A stretch of 64,000 nucleotides of DNA. It comes from Daphnia carinata. Taxonomy: Eukaryota; Arthropoda; Branchiopoda; Diplostraca; Daphniidae. Below the pieces are notes generated by a model. That model had not been told where the DNA came from. It was given only the letters and a program-made list of their open reading frames with translations, and searched no databases. Both the position numbers and the translations under genes were made by a program. Below, in pieces: positions 1 through 10,799 of the stretch (position 1 is its first letter; every line of letters starts with the position of its first letter). Where the stretch lies: contig NC_081333.1 in NCBI RefSeq assembly GCF_022539665.2, positions 2,542,001 to 2,606,000 of the forward strand, written 5' to 3'.

Positions 1-2127
1 GTGACGTAATCGATCTATACGAACAGGTGAGAAAGAATGTTACAAAACCAAAACACCCGATAGTTTTCAAATTGTCTCGATCGATTACAGTACGAATTCC
101 TGATTGAAGAGTTCAAACAGAGGCATAAGCAATTCGAAGCAAGCCAAATTGTAAATGACACTGTCACCGACCTTCGCAAAGACCTCCAATCGATGGAAGA
201 TGATAGAGAAGTTTTGATTCGTCGAATTGAACGTACTCAACGCAAAGTAAGACAACTTTAAAGTCAAAACTGCTCTTCCTTTTTCATCTTCTTTCATGCA
301 TCTAAGGTAGAGGGTGTGGTGAATTATAATCAGTTGCTTTCCGTGGCGAAGAAACTTCGGGCTGAGAAAGAAAAGAACCGTGAATTTCAAGCTCAGAAAG
401 AAGATCAAAAGAGTTACCTTGGTCATTTGGAATCGCGGCGCCAACGTTTAATTAATCAGTTGACTGAGATCCGTCAAACTAAAGCCAACACTAGTGGGCA
501 GATGCTGCTCCAGCGCGCCGAAGACGCAATTCGTGTTAATCAATACATGATTAACGAGAAACTGAACAAAGAAACCCAGTTGGTCACAGCAAACATTGCT
601 TTAATGGAAAAAGTACTAGCAGCACCCAATCCGACCTCTGCCGATCTTCAGATCGTCATACAAAAAGTGAACACCCTTAAATCACGCACTTGTTTCTTAG
701 TTATTTAATTCTATTTGTTTCTTCATTGTCCAGAGTGATGATTTCAGGAGCAAGATCGCTCATCTTACGGAGAAAAGAGCTTTACAGAATGATCCAATAG
801 AAGATGGTATGGCACTTTACAGACAGCAATCGCTTATAACTTCTAGGAAGAAGGAAGCTTGCGCTGAGAGATTGAATGATTTGACTCAAGAAATGAATAC
901 TTTAGAAGCCCAGCTACAGGTAAATGTTACGAATTAAACAGAAAAAAAAATGAGTCATAGATTACCGAAACATTTGAATGGAATAGGCAAAAAAGCAGCA
1001 ATTAGGTGGCCAGTCCGAGACGGCGCTGACTAGTGAGCAATTCAAAACTTATGTCAGTGACTTACGCGTTAAAAGTAACGTATACAAACAACGGCGTGCG
1101 GAGTTGAACGATCTGAAAGCAGAGTATGGCATCTTGAGTCGAACGCTGGAAATTCTTAGAGCGCAAGAGGCAGCACTGAGCGAGAATCTAGACAGGATCG
1201 AAACTCACCAAGGTGTCAAAGGATTCCGTGAAACTCGAGATCTTCTTGAGAGAATTTCTGATGAAAAGGCCAATACGGATGAAGAAAAAGGACGTACTTT
1301 AGAAGAGATGTCTAACCTGGTCCGCATTCTCAATTCCAAGATTAGCGAAAAGAAAGTCCTGCTCGCTCCCCTTCTCCGAGGTTTGTCCTTCAACTTTTTT
1401 TTTTAGAATACTTGAAATTCTATTTCCATATTGTAATGTTCACTCCAATAGAATTGCGTCCTTTGAGGCAAACTTACCAAGAATCTCTGCCCGAATACGA
1501 AGGTAAAAAAAGAGAATACGAAGCACAGGTTCAGCTTATCGAGAATACCATCACATCGATTGCAAACGTAAGAATCTTGTTTTCACCATTTTTCGCACTG
1601 TTGTTTTTGAAATCGAGGACAAGACTGTAGAATATTACGTTACGACAGGTGAAAAGCGAATTGGAAAACGAGATTGTCACGTTGGAAGAACGATGTCGTC
1701 AACTGGAAGCTGACATAAAAGATAATGAGGCATACTTGCAGAGGGCCACTGATGAGATGAAACTGTACGTCAGCGGCGTTCAGCAGCAACAAACCGAACG
1801 TGGTAAATCTGTTCGCGACCAGCTTCACCAAAAAATCATTGAACAGGAAAAATTGAATGCCCAACTACGTCAAGAACAGCGACAACTCAAAGACAACCTT
1901 CCGCAAATGGAAGAACAGATGAAATACTGGGAGAAACTTGAAAAGTAAATTCATGACTGAGCACAGATCACAATGGAAAACTTACTTTAGTGGCAGCTTA
2001 AGGATTAATTTCATGATTGTTATGTTGCAGGATATTCCGGGTTAAAATCCTTTGTCAGGAGAAACAGAAGTTACAAGAGGGAACAGTACGCCGTGAGCGA
2101 GGAAGGGAAACGTTAGTGCTGCAATGA
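1..2127 (+). CDS. IFT81: Intraflagellar transport protein 81 (IFT81), C-terminal part
   Basis: IFT81 is a coiled-coil subunit of the IFT-B complex; with IFT74 it binds tubulin and carries cargo along cilia. Coding exons that join in frame are 1-26, 91-246, 307-666, 734-919, 987-1380, 1452-1567, 1649-1944 and 2031-2127 (stop TGA), all with GT-AG introns of about 60-85 bases. They give about 542 residues; the vertebrate protein is about 676, so the N-terminal CH-like tubulin-binding domain lies upstream of the window. Family landmarks are SLYRQQ-type (here ALYRQQ), the LNDLKAEYG / ILSRTLEIL block, GRTLEEMSNLV and RATDEMKLYVSG, in the same order as in vertebrate IFT81. The whole visible part is predicted coiled coil. 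The frame at base 1 is open, so the gene is cut by the window edge, not broken. An arthropod copy suggests a role in ciliated sensory neurons (inference). Confidence 0.93.
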
Positions 2128-2646
2128 TAAGTAATGCGTTTAGAAAATTCAAAACGTTACTGTTTGTGATGGATCATTTTTAAAAAAATCTAATCACGAT
2201 GGATCGTGAAATACAATTGGCTTCCGGGGATTTAAATGAGTCTTGTCTGTTTGAACAGGGCATGTCTTCAACGATCAAAGCACCTTGTAGAATGCATTTG
2301 AAGTTCTTTTCTAGAGACTTACCCATTGCTCAATCATGGATTTCACGTTCTCAACATTCTGACATTTGTAACGGAATTGCTGATAACATCACACATATCA
2401 ACGTCCCGCCGTCAGACCGTACCGTTTGCTGCGAGCGGACACACAGTCTACTAGGTTGCATACGTAAGCACAGTGGCAGAGACATTCCAGTATGTCATCA
2501 AAAGTATTTACAGTTGCATAAGCAAAACAGATTTGTCCGTTTCCTCTTCCAATATTCTACACCCATCATGGGACATAGAGTACTGAACGGTCCCTTGTTT
2601 TCCGTTTGGCCTCGTGATAAGCGATACAACCTCATTTACATTCACA
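2128..2646. other. Gap between IFT81 and tRNA-Arg
   Basis: Non-coding by my reading. A 161-codon open frame (2199-2684, +) starts with ATG but runs into the tRNA gene, has no recognisable motif and no splice context, so I do not call it a gene. The stretch presumably holds the IFT81 3' UTR; I see no clear AATAAA close to the stop. Confidence 0.5.
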
Positions 2647-2719
2647 GGTCATGTGGCCTAATGGATATGGCGTCGGACTTCTAATCCGAAAATTGCGGGT
2701 TCGAGTCCCGCCATGGTTA
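2647..2719 (+). tRNA. tRNA-Arg (anticodon TCT)
   Basis: A complete cloverleaf can be drawn: 7-bp acceptor (GGTCATG with CATGGTT, three G-T pairs), D arm GCCT/TGGC, anticodon arm TCGGA/TCCGA around loop CTTCTAA (anticodon TCT), and T arm GCGGG/CCCGC with loop TTCGAGT. A box (TGGCCTAATGG) and B box (GGTTCGAGTCC) fit the Pol III promoter consensus. There is no intron. Oddities: one D-stem pair is T-T, and the first run of four T downstream is about 230 bases away near 2951, so the terminator is not obvious. It decodes AGA. It could be a slightly degraded copy. Confidence 0.85.
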
Positions 2720-3001
2720 GCACGTCTTCTACGACTACATCAGCTTATAGAACATTATCTTTCTTGTACATAATACAATGTTAATACGACAATGATAACT
2801 CTTGTGTTAGTTTGTCTATATCAGGAATTCCAAAACTCACACAAAGTAACTATGTAACATAAGGAGACATTGATGAAGGATTTCTTATTTGACTCGGTTA
2901 ACGCACCCACATAAGAAAAACACTTTAAAACCCAGAGAATACTTCTTAAGGTTTTGTGAATTGTTTCAAGAAAAATCGATACGTGCACACCTTTTAAGTA
3001 A

Positions 3002-3811
3002 CTACACCTTAAACAAGGGCTGGAATTTCTTGTCGTAACATAATGAAAAGGGAAACGGAGATGGGGTGCACCGTTGAACGAAGACTGTGTTTATAACAAT
3101 AACTTCGCGAGTGACAGTGATGGTTTGTTGGAAAATAACCGTGTTGGTTGGTACCTGTTGGACGATGCTAGTTGTCGTTTCCGTTACCGTCGTCGCGATG
3201 AATTGCGTGAGAATGGAAGTCAACCAGCGGCTAACGCCCCGTATGAAATCGAATGTCAAACCGCTGTGTCGTTGATATTCATGGTCATCAAGTTGAAGAG
3301 ACGAAGCGATGGTCGTAGAAGTAGAATCGTCCGTTTGGGGCTCATCAAACATCGTAGTCTCTGGTGCTGGAGTTGTCTCTACCCTATTGAAATGCGGGAA
3401 ATAAAAAGAACGTAATTTAGCCAAACAATAAAAGAATAATACGATTTTTACATACCCGAGAACTGATGAATACATGAGGTCGAACTTGTCGTCAAATTCT
3501 CCGTGGAAACTGAGGACTATTGGTTCTTCTACCCAAGCTCCCCTCCGTCTTAGACAAGGTCCAGTGACGTTCACTAACTTAGCGCATACAGTACTAATCG
3601 TGTCGGTCTGAGTAACAGTTGTTGAACTTGACAAAGTCACAGTCGGTACGGAAATTAGTGAACGATTGAAAAATATGCTTTTAGGATGGAAAATTCTGTT
3701 GTTCTGGCGAGACGCTCGAGTACTGCCTGAATGGGATCTTTTCGTTTCAATTAAAATATTCCGGTCTAGAATTAGGAACACTAACAATGACAACGCACTT
3801 GAAGATTTCAT
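3002..3811 (-). CDS. Secreted Thr/Val-rich protein of unknown function, two exons
   Basis: Exon 1 is 3456-3811 and exon 2 is 3002-3383, split by a 72-base GT-AG intron; the product is 245 aa. The chosen ATG (3811) begins a hydrophobic leader (MKSSSALSLLVFLIL) that looks like a signal peptide. After a basic linker comes a Thr/Val alternating stretch, then STVCAKLVNVTGPC, an RRRGAWVEEPIVLSF block, an acidic Thr-rich linker, and a second, strongly beta-prone Thr/Val stretch ending in CTPSPFPFSLC. I recall similar small secreted proteins with the CAKLVNVTGPC and CSPSPFPF motifs as a many-copy family in Daphnia; the role is not known to me. Upstream ATG codons in the same frame exist but would bury the leader. 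It lies 367 bases downstream of the timeless stop, in the same direction. Confidence 0.72.
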   Translation of the reverse strand: MKSSSALSLLVFLILDRNILIETKRSHSGSTRASRQNNRIFHPKSIFFNRSLISVPTVTLSSSTTVTQTDTISTVCAKLVNVTGPCLRRRGAWVEEPIVLSFHGEFDDKFDLMYSSVLGYVKIVLFFYCLAKLRSFYFPHFNRVETTPAPETTMFDEPQTDDSTSTTIASSLQLDDHEYQRHSGLTFDFIRGVSRWLTSILTQFIATTVTETTTSIVQQVPTNTVIFQQTITVTREVIVINTVFVQRCTPSPFPFSLCYDKKFQPLFKV

Positions 3812-4178
3812 GATTTTTAATGCTAAATTCTTTATTCTAATGCGGAGGAGGTGATGTTTGCTGAAGGTTTGATGAAAGACTGTCCCACCTCCAACGTTTT
3901 TTTGATCGGTGAAAGCCTTTTGGTTCGATATCTCGGCATCAAGGTATTTAAAATTCGAATCGGCTATCTTCCTGGTGCTTGAATACATACATTTAACATG
4001 GTAAACGGCTAGGGACCTTACTGGACTGCTATACCTAACGTAGCGTATCGTTTAAACGTTATCGTCCATACTTCACTTCCTTGTACGAGGCATGTAGCGT
4101 GACTGAATCATAACGGACGTGACATATGTCGTACTTGAAAAAAATCGCTATTTTCCAGCACTTCATGTCCTTTGCTCG

Positions 4179-7100
4179 TCAGAAGTGAGGAAGCATGGGC
4201 AAATTGACTATCTTGACGAGTGTCAAATCAAAATCAACGTGATCTGGAATCGGGCCGAAAAGGACGGCAAAGCTAAAGAGAATATCGGCAGACCATTCGG
4301 ATGGAATTTTCGGATAGAAAAATAATTGAGTGAATTGGGGAATTAGACCCATCAGCTGAAGAAGATAGCGGAAGCGTTCGGAACGCAAGCCAAAAGCTTC
4401 CAGTTCTGTCCACGGAACAATCGGCGATGACATTTTCATTGCCACGCATGAACAACAAACAGCGTAACGAAACTCTTGGCCCGCGTAGATACCTAAACGA
4501 GCTGCACAAGCTGTAAGTAAAGATGACTGGATCCAACTGAGTTGTTTGTTGAATCCTGTTTTGACAGAATGAGATAATTTTACGGTTCATTCCAAACAAA
4601 ATTGTTCGGACTTACCGGCACTAGTTAGCTCGAAAATTAGCGATTTAATGTCTCCATACGTTTCGGTCAAAGGATCGTGATCGCTAGCGATTTCTTCGGC
4701 CAAGGTATCCAACGGTAGCTGATCGGATTCCATTACATGGAAGCTTTCTTTGTCCGGTGATTTGCTTGTAGGTGGGCAAACCTTTTCCCAGTCGTTAAAC
4801 AGATCTTCTGTGAACTTCCGTACCAGACGTTCGATTAGGTCATGCCAGTCGTCACAAATCTAAATAGCAACAATGGTTATTAATTAATCACGAACTACGA
4901 AGTAAGAATTTAAAAAAAAATCGTACTTCAAAGTCTTCTTCCCATATTTTGGAGAGTGGACGTAGGATAATCGGTTGGCATAAAAGATCAAGCCGACCTA
5001 ATTCACAACCGACGCGACGTAACATAGTGAAGATGGACTCGTTCACGAGATAATCATTTGTTCTAAATTCCTCGAGGGCCGATCCGTATCGAGCCACTAT
5101 AGTCTTTGTGCAAAACTGATTCATATGATGATTTAAATCAAAACTCGCACTGTATTCCGGCTGCCGAACGGCCCGTTCAAGCGTCAAAAGCAGGACGTGG
5201 TTAGCGCAGATTATGTCAAACAGGCATTGATCACTTTGAATCTCCTTACTGAAATGATGTAACAGTAGCAAAAAGAGTTGTCGGAGCTCGTCCATAGCCA
5301 AAAGCTTTTGGAGTAGTTGAAAAGGCCACTCTTCGCCGCACTGAGAAAAATTGTTCTTGCCTCCACCTGATTCTTGTATCTGTGAATATTTCTCGAGGGC
5401 CTGAAGATATTCAAATACAGCTCTTACACCCAAATGTAAACGTCGTATACTTGGTTTAGAGTCAGTATCAGCATTTATGGAATTTAGTTGGACGTTTTCC
5501 GTCTCTTGAACAACTACCCAAACCAAATAGCACATAAGATCCGTGGTTAACACGTCCTTCAAAAAGTTCGGTTTCTGTCCCAATTGGAACGTGAAGGGCA
5601 AAAAATTGACAAGAAGCCAAAGCAAATGGGACATATCTATAAGGTGATTGTCCTTTTTCTTTAATTGCTGAGGCAGCTGTTTCAGAATTATGCAAAAGCC
5701 TATCGGAAAAACAAAAGAATTCCACATAATTGAGATTGAACTGGATGTCAATGTCTATAAGAATTTGATTCAAAATTACCATTCTGCATGAAATCGATGG
5801 TGAATTTAGCCAAAACGTGAGATATGGCACGTTCATTAGACAAATGTTTCTTCAAAGAATTGCGCAAGTTTCGAATATTAGTCTTCCATCGCTGTTCGTT
5901 TGTCATTTTTTGTTGATCATCTGTATAACAATTTTGAAACTTGTAACTACCAGTGACAGCAGTGTATCATAGATACACGGGAACCTTTCGCCTGAACAAA
6001 TAGGATTGTAAATCAACCACAAAGGCTACTTTGCTTTTTTTTAAAGGAGGAAGCAAATCTTCCGCTCAACTTTCAACGCCACAATGGATAGTGGGATATT
6101 CATTCCGCTACTTAAAAGAAACAAGCCGATTTGTTCAAGCGGAAGCTTTACGACATCTAAGCAAATCCTACCAGAATTTGTTGAATTAGACCATGGAATA
6201 TTCTTTCCGTCATTGTCGAATGAAACAACGGCATTTGATTCCCTCATTTTTCGTAGATGAGCCTCGATGTCTTCAACTCGCCTATTTCTGTAAATGGCAG
6301 CGATTACTTGGATGATTGTCACAACCCACTCGTCCTGCGATCAAATTCATAATAGTTAACCATTGGAAGGAAAAAAGCAAATGCAATTTACCTTCTCTGG
6401 ATAGGCCAAGCTAGCCATCATATCCATTAGTAGGTTGTCAAACCCTTGTGCGAAAAGGTTAAGCACGATTTCGTTTTGCTGCAAACGTTGATCAATCTCG
6501 TAGCTATGGCTTTGCGAGTACGACGGCATTTGAGGATCAAACTCGACAGAACGCTCCGTGGCTTCAAGTATGTTACGAATGAGTAACAAGGAAACATTTA
6601 GGAATTCAATTTTGTTAGACGATAAAGGTTGCTGGAATATAAAAAAAGAAATCATTAAACATACAAACAATAAACTGTATCTCACAAGTGTAAGAATACT
6701 TTAGAAAAAATGTTTTTGACGTGATCAATAATAGATCGAGTGGCACTACCATCGCGGAAGGCTTCTTTGGCGTTGTAAAGAAGCTGCTGCAATTCTTTGA
6801 TAACATTTGACGAGTTCGATCTCTGACTGGTTGTTCTATCATAAACAAGGCATTCTATGGGCGTGGTAATCCTAACCAACAATCTAAAAACGTGTAGAAA
6901 AACTCTAATCTGATGAACTTAAACAGGTATAGTGTAAAGGAATGCTCAAAACCCCAAAGGAAACTAATGCAAATAACGCAACGATTCCGCAGCTTACGTA
7001 CCTCACTGCCGATCGGAACACTTTAGGCCAACTCCTGCAACAACTTATCAGGATAGGTTTTAGGTCCTATAATTAAAAAGCCCACGAACTTAACCAAAAG

Positions 7101-7521
7101 TCATAAGCACTATCCTCAGCAATCAAAGTGGAAATTTCATAGTACCTTATTCAAAATATCGATGTAACCAAGACCTCGCCGGCGTGAGTAAGTATTTGGA
7201 TCATCGCAGTCTAACTGTCTAACAAGATCTTCGAGGCAAACTGGAATTCGAATGAAAATTTACGTTATCTGATCTTGACGTTCCAATTAGACACTGACAT
7301 AGAAATTTAAACCGCTTAATAACTGAACATTTTGGTTTTACATGGTAATTTTTAAGACATTACATAAAAATCGGGAATGATAATTCTGATTAAAAGTTAG
7401 TATCTTTCAAAAGTAATTTACACAAGCACTGGTCGCTGATGTAATATTGGTTGTTGTAATATGTCCCCAATGGCAGAAGCATCAGGGAAGGCGCACCCCC
7501 GCATGAATAGAGCCAATCCAT
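4179..7521 (-). CDS. tim: Circadian clock protein TIMELESS (TIM)
   Basis: Ten exons join in frame (minus strand): 7422-7521, 7146-7240, 7002-7066, 6700-6883, 6392-6631, 6112-6334, 5780-5920, 4927-5699, 4616-4859 and 4179-4555, giving 813 aa. The start MDWL equals the start of insect TIM. The armadillo-like N half carries RRRGLGYIDIL, ITTPIECL, LLLIRNIL and VVTIIQVIAAIYR. The second half carries [64 protein letters not shown], and a C-terminal block starting NKQLSWIQSSLL that matches the TIM C domain. In insects TIM binds PERIOD and is degraded in light through CRYPTOCHROME. It is much shorter than Drosophila TIM (about 1,400 aa): the acidic/low-complexity linker and the long C-terminal tail are missing, and so is a segment in the C half (see findings). 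This is clock TIM, not the replication-fork paralogue TIMEOUT, judging by the MDWL start and the ECL motif. The exon 4 donor (GTATTC) is weak. Confidence 0.9.
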
Positions 7522-7753
7522 ATTCGAACTAATCACACGAAATCGAAATTTACATTGCCAAGAAATTCCTAACTGAAAAATTTACAGCAACTCGTGCACA
7601 GTTGAAGTGATGCAAGACAATGAACAAATTTTCGTACGTTAAATAAAACTCAAAGTAAAATGACTGAGAAAGGCTGTTACTAGCAGCCTGTTTGTATGAT
7701 TCTGTTTGCTGCTTGCTAAGAACAGTGAGTACACAGCGTTGGCTGTGTCACAC

Positions 7754-7773
7754 TTTTATACCCGCCTATAAAA
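7754..7773. promoter_or_regulatory. Back-to-back TATA boxes (candidate divergent core promoter)
   Basis: TTTTATA (7754-7760) and TATAAAA (7767-7773) form a perfect 7-bp inverted repeat around CCCGCC. Read on the minus strand, the first is a TATAAAA box about 235 bases before the timeless ATG, allowing a 5' UTR of roughly 200 bases. Read on the plus strand, the second lies 64 bases before an ATG at 7837. Start sites were not determined. Confidence 0.45.
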
Positions 7774-7836
7774 TTACGTGGAAGGTGCACAAAGACTTCT
7801 CTTGATCTGTTTTCTTAAATTTTACTATTAGATTTC

Positions 7837-8142
7837 ATGTCCCGCTGTCGTCATACGTGCATCCTTGTCTCGGCCATTAAGAACGTTCGACTACTGCTAC
7901 GCAAAAGTCAATCGTTACCCGATTTCCTAAAGATTGTCATTGAATTTCACGTTTCGTGTCTTCTTTTTTCTTTAGCATTATATTCTTCAAGACACATCCC
8001 ATGTTCTGATGTTTTTTTTACGAATGCCTCCTCAAAGCCATTGACAAGATTTATTTATTTTTCGATATCCGCTCCAGACGGCCAATTCGACGTAATTAAG
8101 GATGCATATCGCCCAACTCGCTCACTGACAAGATGGCGCTAA
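7837..8142 (+). CDS. Hypothetical 101-residue ORF
   Basis: An ATG-started frame with 101 codons, just downstream of a plus-strand TATA box. The product is basic with a hydrophobic middle (SCLLFSLALYSS). I see no known domain and no sign of constraint. It could equally be a 5' leader region or chance. The stop codon overlaps a conserved-looking AGATGGCGCTA motif. Confidence 0.15.
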   Translation: MSRCRHTCILVSAIKNVRLLLRKSQSLPDFLKIVIEFHVSCLLFSLALYSSRHIPCSDVFFTNASSKPLTRFIYFSISAPDGQFDVIKDAYRPTRSLTRWR

Positions 8143-8852
8143 CTGCATTTGACCAACAAACTGCTAGACGGGGAAATTTGTTGTCAGACATAAGGCTAGT
8201 TTGAGAAAAATGGATACAGAACAGACAATTACATCTTCCGGATCCGGATGTTTCGTGTCTGCACAGCTCTGCTCCTGCACATGAAAAGCTACGTGCTTGC
8301 AATCCGAGGACATCAATCGAAGGTGCCATTCACTACATCAAGGACGACTTTATATTGAGCCAAAATCTTTCTAAAATAGAATTGCTCGAAACGATGCAGA
8401 TCAAATTAGTGCGCTCATCTCAGAAATCGGCAATATGATAAATAATTCGCAACCGGAATACCAGATATCAATGTCAGTAGGCTATTCCTATCAAGGATGT
8501 AATCATCAATCGCAGAATCCAAACTGAAAAAATAATTTTAATCAAACTAAAACTGGCCGAACATCGAATGTGTTATGCATGACCGTATTAGAAAGAATGT
8601 CGACAGCAGAGAAACCAGTTATTCCGGATTGGACACCTTGGCTTCTGATTGGCTACCGTAAAAACAACTTGAACAACAATTGTCGGAAAGGGATATCGAG
8701 CGAGGTTAGCAAAACACTTGAAGGTGTCTGTTAGAGTTTTCTATTTTTCTCTTTTGAAGAAAGCAAAAAAACTTTCTACAAAGAAAGGACGGACTCCAAC
8801 AACAAGATATACTCTCACCCATTGGGCTTTCATTCGTTGGCGAGTGGTCGCC

Positions 8853-10248
8853 ATGGATAACAGACATCTCAACTTGACCCTCTTCAACGGCCAACACATC
8901 CCTGTCATAGGATTAGGAACTTGGCAGGTAAAAATCTCAAATGATTTTCAAAAATCTATTTCACGTTGTCGCTTAATTAAAGACATTTTGACTTCATTCA
9001 AAAGTGTACGGCAGATGAAGTCAAGGAAGCTGTCAACGCTGCTCTTGAAACGGGTTACCGGCACATTGATACTGCGTACTTGTATCAAAACGAAGCGGCA
9101 ATTGGTCAAGTTATTCACGAATGGATTAACAGCGGGAAGCTTAAGCGTCAAGAGCTATTCATAACAACTAAAGTAAGACGATTGCGCATAAAATGAAACG
9201 ACATTTTGAATACGTGCGGTTTGTGTTTTGCAGCTGCCATTTACGGGGAACAAGCCGGAAAAAGTGGAACATTTTCTCAAACTTTCCCTCGAAAACCTGA
9301 AATTGGATTACGTCGATCTCTACCTGATCCAATTCCCTATTGGCTTTTGTGGAGAAGATGACCGCGATCTCTTCCCGACAGATGCAAATGGAAAATTGCT
9401 CTTGGACTTTGATTCCAACACCCTCACCCTTTGGAAAGTAAATTTTAAAAAAATGTCATAATATTTTTAAATAATTTAAAATACGACGACTTCCTCTTAA
9501 ACACAGGCTATGGAATCTCAAGTAGACGCTGGCCGTGCAAAAGCCATTGGCTTGTCTAATTTCAACAGCCATCAAATCGAAAGGATTGTGCAAACGTCGC
9601 GGATCAAACCGGCCAATTTGCAAGTGGAAATGCACGCATATTTCCAGCAAAAGCGATTGAGAACGTATTGCAAAAAACACGGCATCATCGTTTGCGCGTA
9701 CGGACCACTCGGATCCAAAGGCAGAATTGATTTCAGTGCTCGATGCGGAGTGCCGTAAGTGATTGATCGCATTTTTTTTTTCCAGCCTCCATTGTACGAT
9801 ACAAAACGTTTTTACCTAATTGAAAGGAAGCCTCAAGTCGCAGATGTGCTGGATGATCCAATGGTGGCGGAAATTGCCAACGCCCACTCGAAAACATCCG
9901 CCCAAGTGCTACTCAGACACTTGATACAACTCAATGTCGTCGTCATCCCCAAAAGCGTTACACAGTCGAGAATACGCGAAAATTACGATGTTGGTTACCA
10001 TCCCATTATTTTACGTGTTGCACCTGTTACACATTCTTTTTTTTTTTCAACAGGTTTTCGATTTCGTTTTAACGGAAAACGAAATGGAGAAACTCAGCCA
10101 GTTGGACAAAAACAATCGCACTTTTATTTTTGACGAATTCGACGGGTAAAAATTTATTACCTGGCTTTATAAAAAAGAAAATTTACTGATGCCATTCAAT
10201 TACAGGGTGCCAGATCATCCGGAATACCCTTTCGTCATTCCGTATTAA
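8853..10248 (+). CDS. Aldo-keto reductase (AKR1-type), catalytic His replaced by Gln
   Basis: A cytosolic NAD(P)H-dependent (beta/alpha)8-barrel oxidoreductase family that reduces carbonyls to alcohols. Exons 8853-8927, 9005-9172, 9234-9437, 9507-9754, 9827-9989, 10054-10145 and 10206-10248 give 330 aa, the usual length. Visible are the N-terminal [10 protein letters not shown], signature [48 protein letters not shown] and the usual C-terminal DHPEYPF. Of the catalytic tetrad, Asp47, Tyr52 and Lys81 are present, but the His that normally follows DLYLI is Gln114 (codon 9330-9332). The substrate cannot be told from sequence. The exon 5 acceptor at 9826 was chosen over one at 9785 because only it keeps the frame; the exon 5 donor (GTTGGT) is unusual. 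The gene converges on PNPT1. Confidence 0.9.
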
Positions 10249-10799
10249 GTTATCCCTTTCGCTTTCCTGACGAGGAAAACTCAATTTCGATGGACAGAGC
10301 GCGGAATCAAGTAAATACAATCAGGCGATGCATTTATGGATCACCCTGCCACGCACGTGAATTACAGACATATTGCATCATGTTCAAACAATACATACTT
10401 ATTTTTCAAAATAAATATTGTCTACTGCGCAATTCGTGACCATTTCAAGTATCTACGACCGAGGATTTCTTTCTACCAATGCTACTGCACTTGACTCGTA
10501 AGGTGACGAGGTCTAGATCAAAGACCTTCATCAGTTTCTGTTGATGATGACAAAAGCACAAAATAACACGACTGATTTCCCGAGAAAAACTACGACTGAA
10601 TTAAAACATTTGAACCTAATAACCATGGTCGAACTTCAGCGATTCATTTGTATTTGATTTACATTCAATCGTAAATCCTAAAAAAAATGGCGTTTTTTGT
10701 CTTCGGACAAAAGACTTTTGCAGCTTTGATCAAAGGAAAAGCTGATATTTTTATCGGCAAACCGTATAACACGGATTCTTTAAAAAACAATGGCTTCAT
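10249..10799. other. Convergent intergenic gap, reductase and PNPT1 3' ends
   Basis: 551 bases between the two stop codons. It holds the 3' UTR of the reductase with an AATAAA at 10410-10415 and presumably the PNPT1 3' UTR from the other side. No further gene is seen. Confidence 0.6.
10410..10415 (+). terminator. Poly(A) signal of the aldo-keto reductase gene
   Basis: AATAAA about 160 bases after the stop codon, with a T/GT-containing stretch after it; fits a normal cleavage signal. Confidence 0.55.

Larger units (their letters stand above)
7522..8852. other. Intergenic region between timeless and aldo-keto reductase
   Basis: Divergent promoter region for timeless (leftward) and the reductase (rightward). 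It holds an inverted TATA pair (7754-7773), one open frame on + (7837-8142), and 8150-8540, which has patchy open frames on both strands and may be an old gene or transposon remnant; I recognise no domain in it. One AGATGGCGCTA motif is at 8131. No CACGTG E-box was seen. Confidence 0.5.

Noticed and set aside
2199-2684. 161-codon ATG open frame on + strand
   Set aside because: It runs into the tRNA-Arg gene, has no motif, leader or splice context; likely chance.
7522-8852. Search for a CACGTG clock E-box at timeless
   Set aside because: None seen; only TACGTG variants (for example near 7776 and 7854), which are not enough to call a clock element.
9785-9826. Earlier acceptor for aldo-keto reductase exon 5 (after TTTCCAG)
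   Set aside because: It follows a better T tract but breaks the frame and gives sequence unlike the family; the AG at 9825-9826 restores the family sequence.
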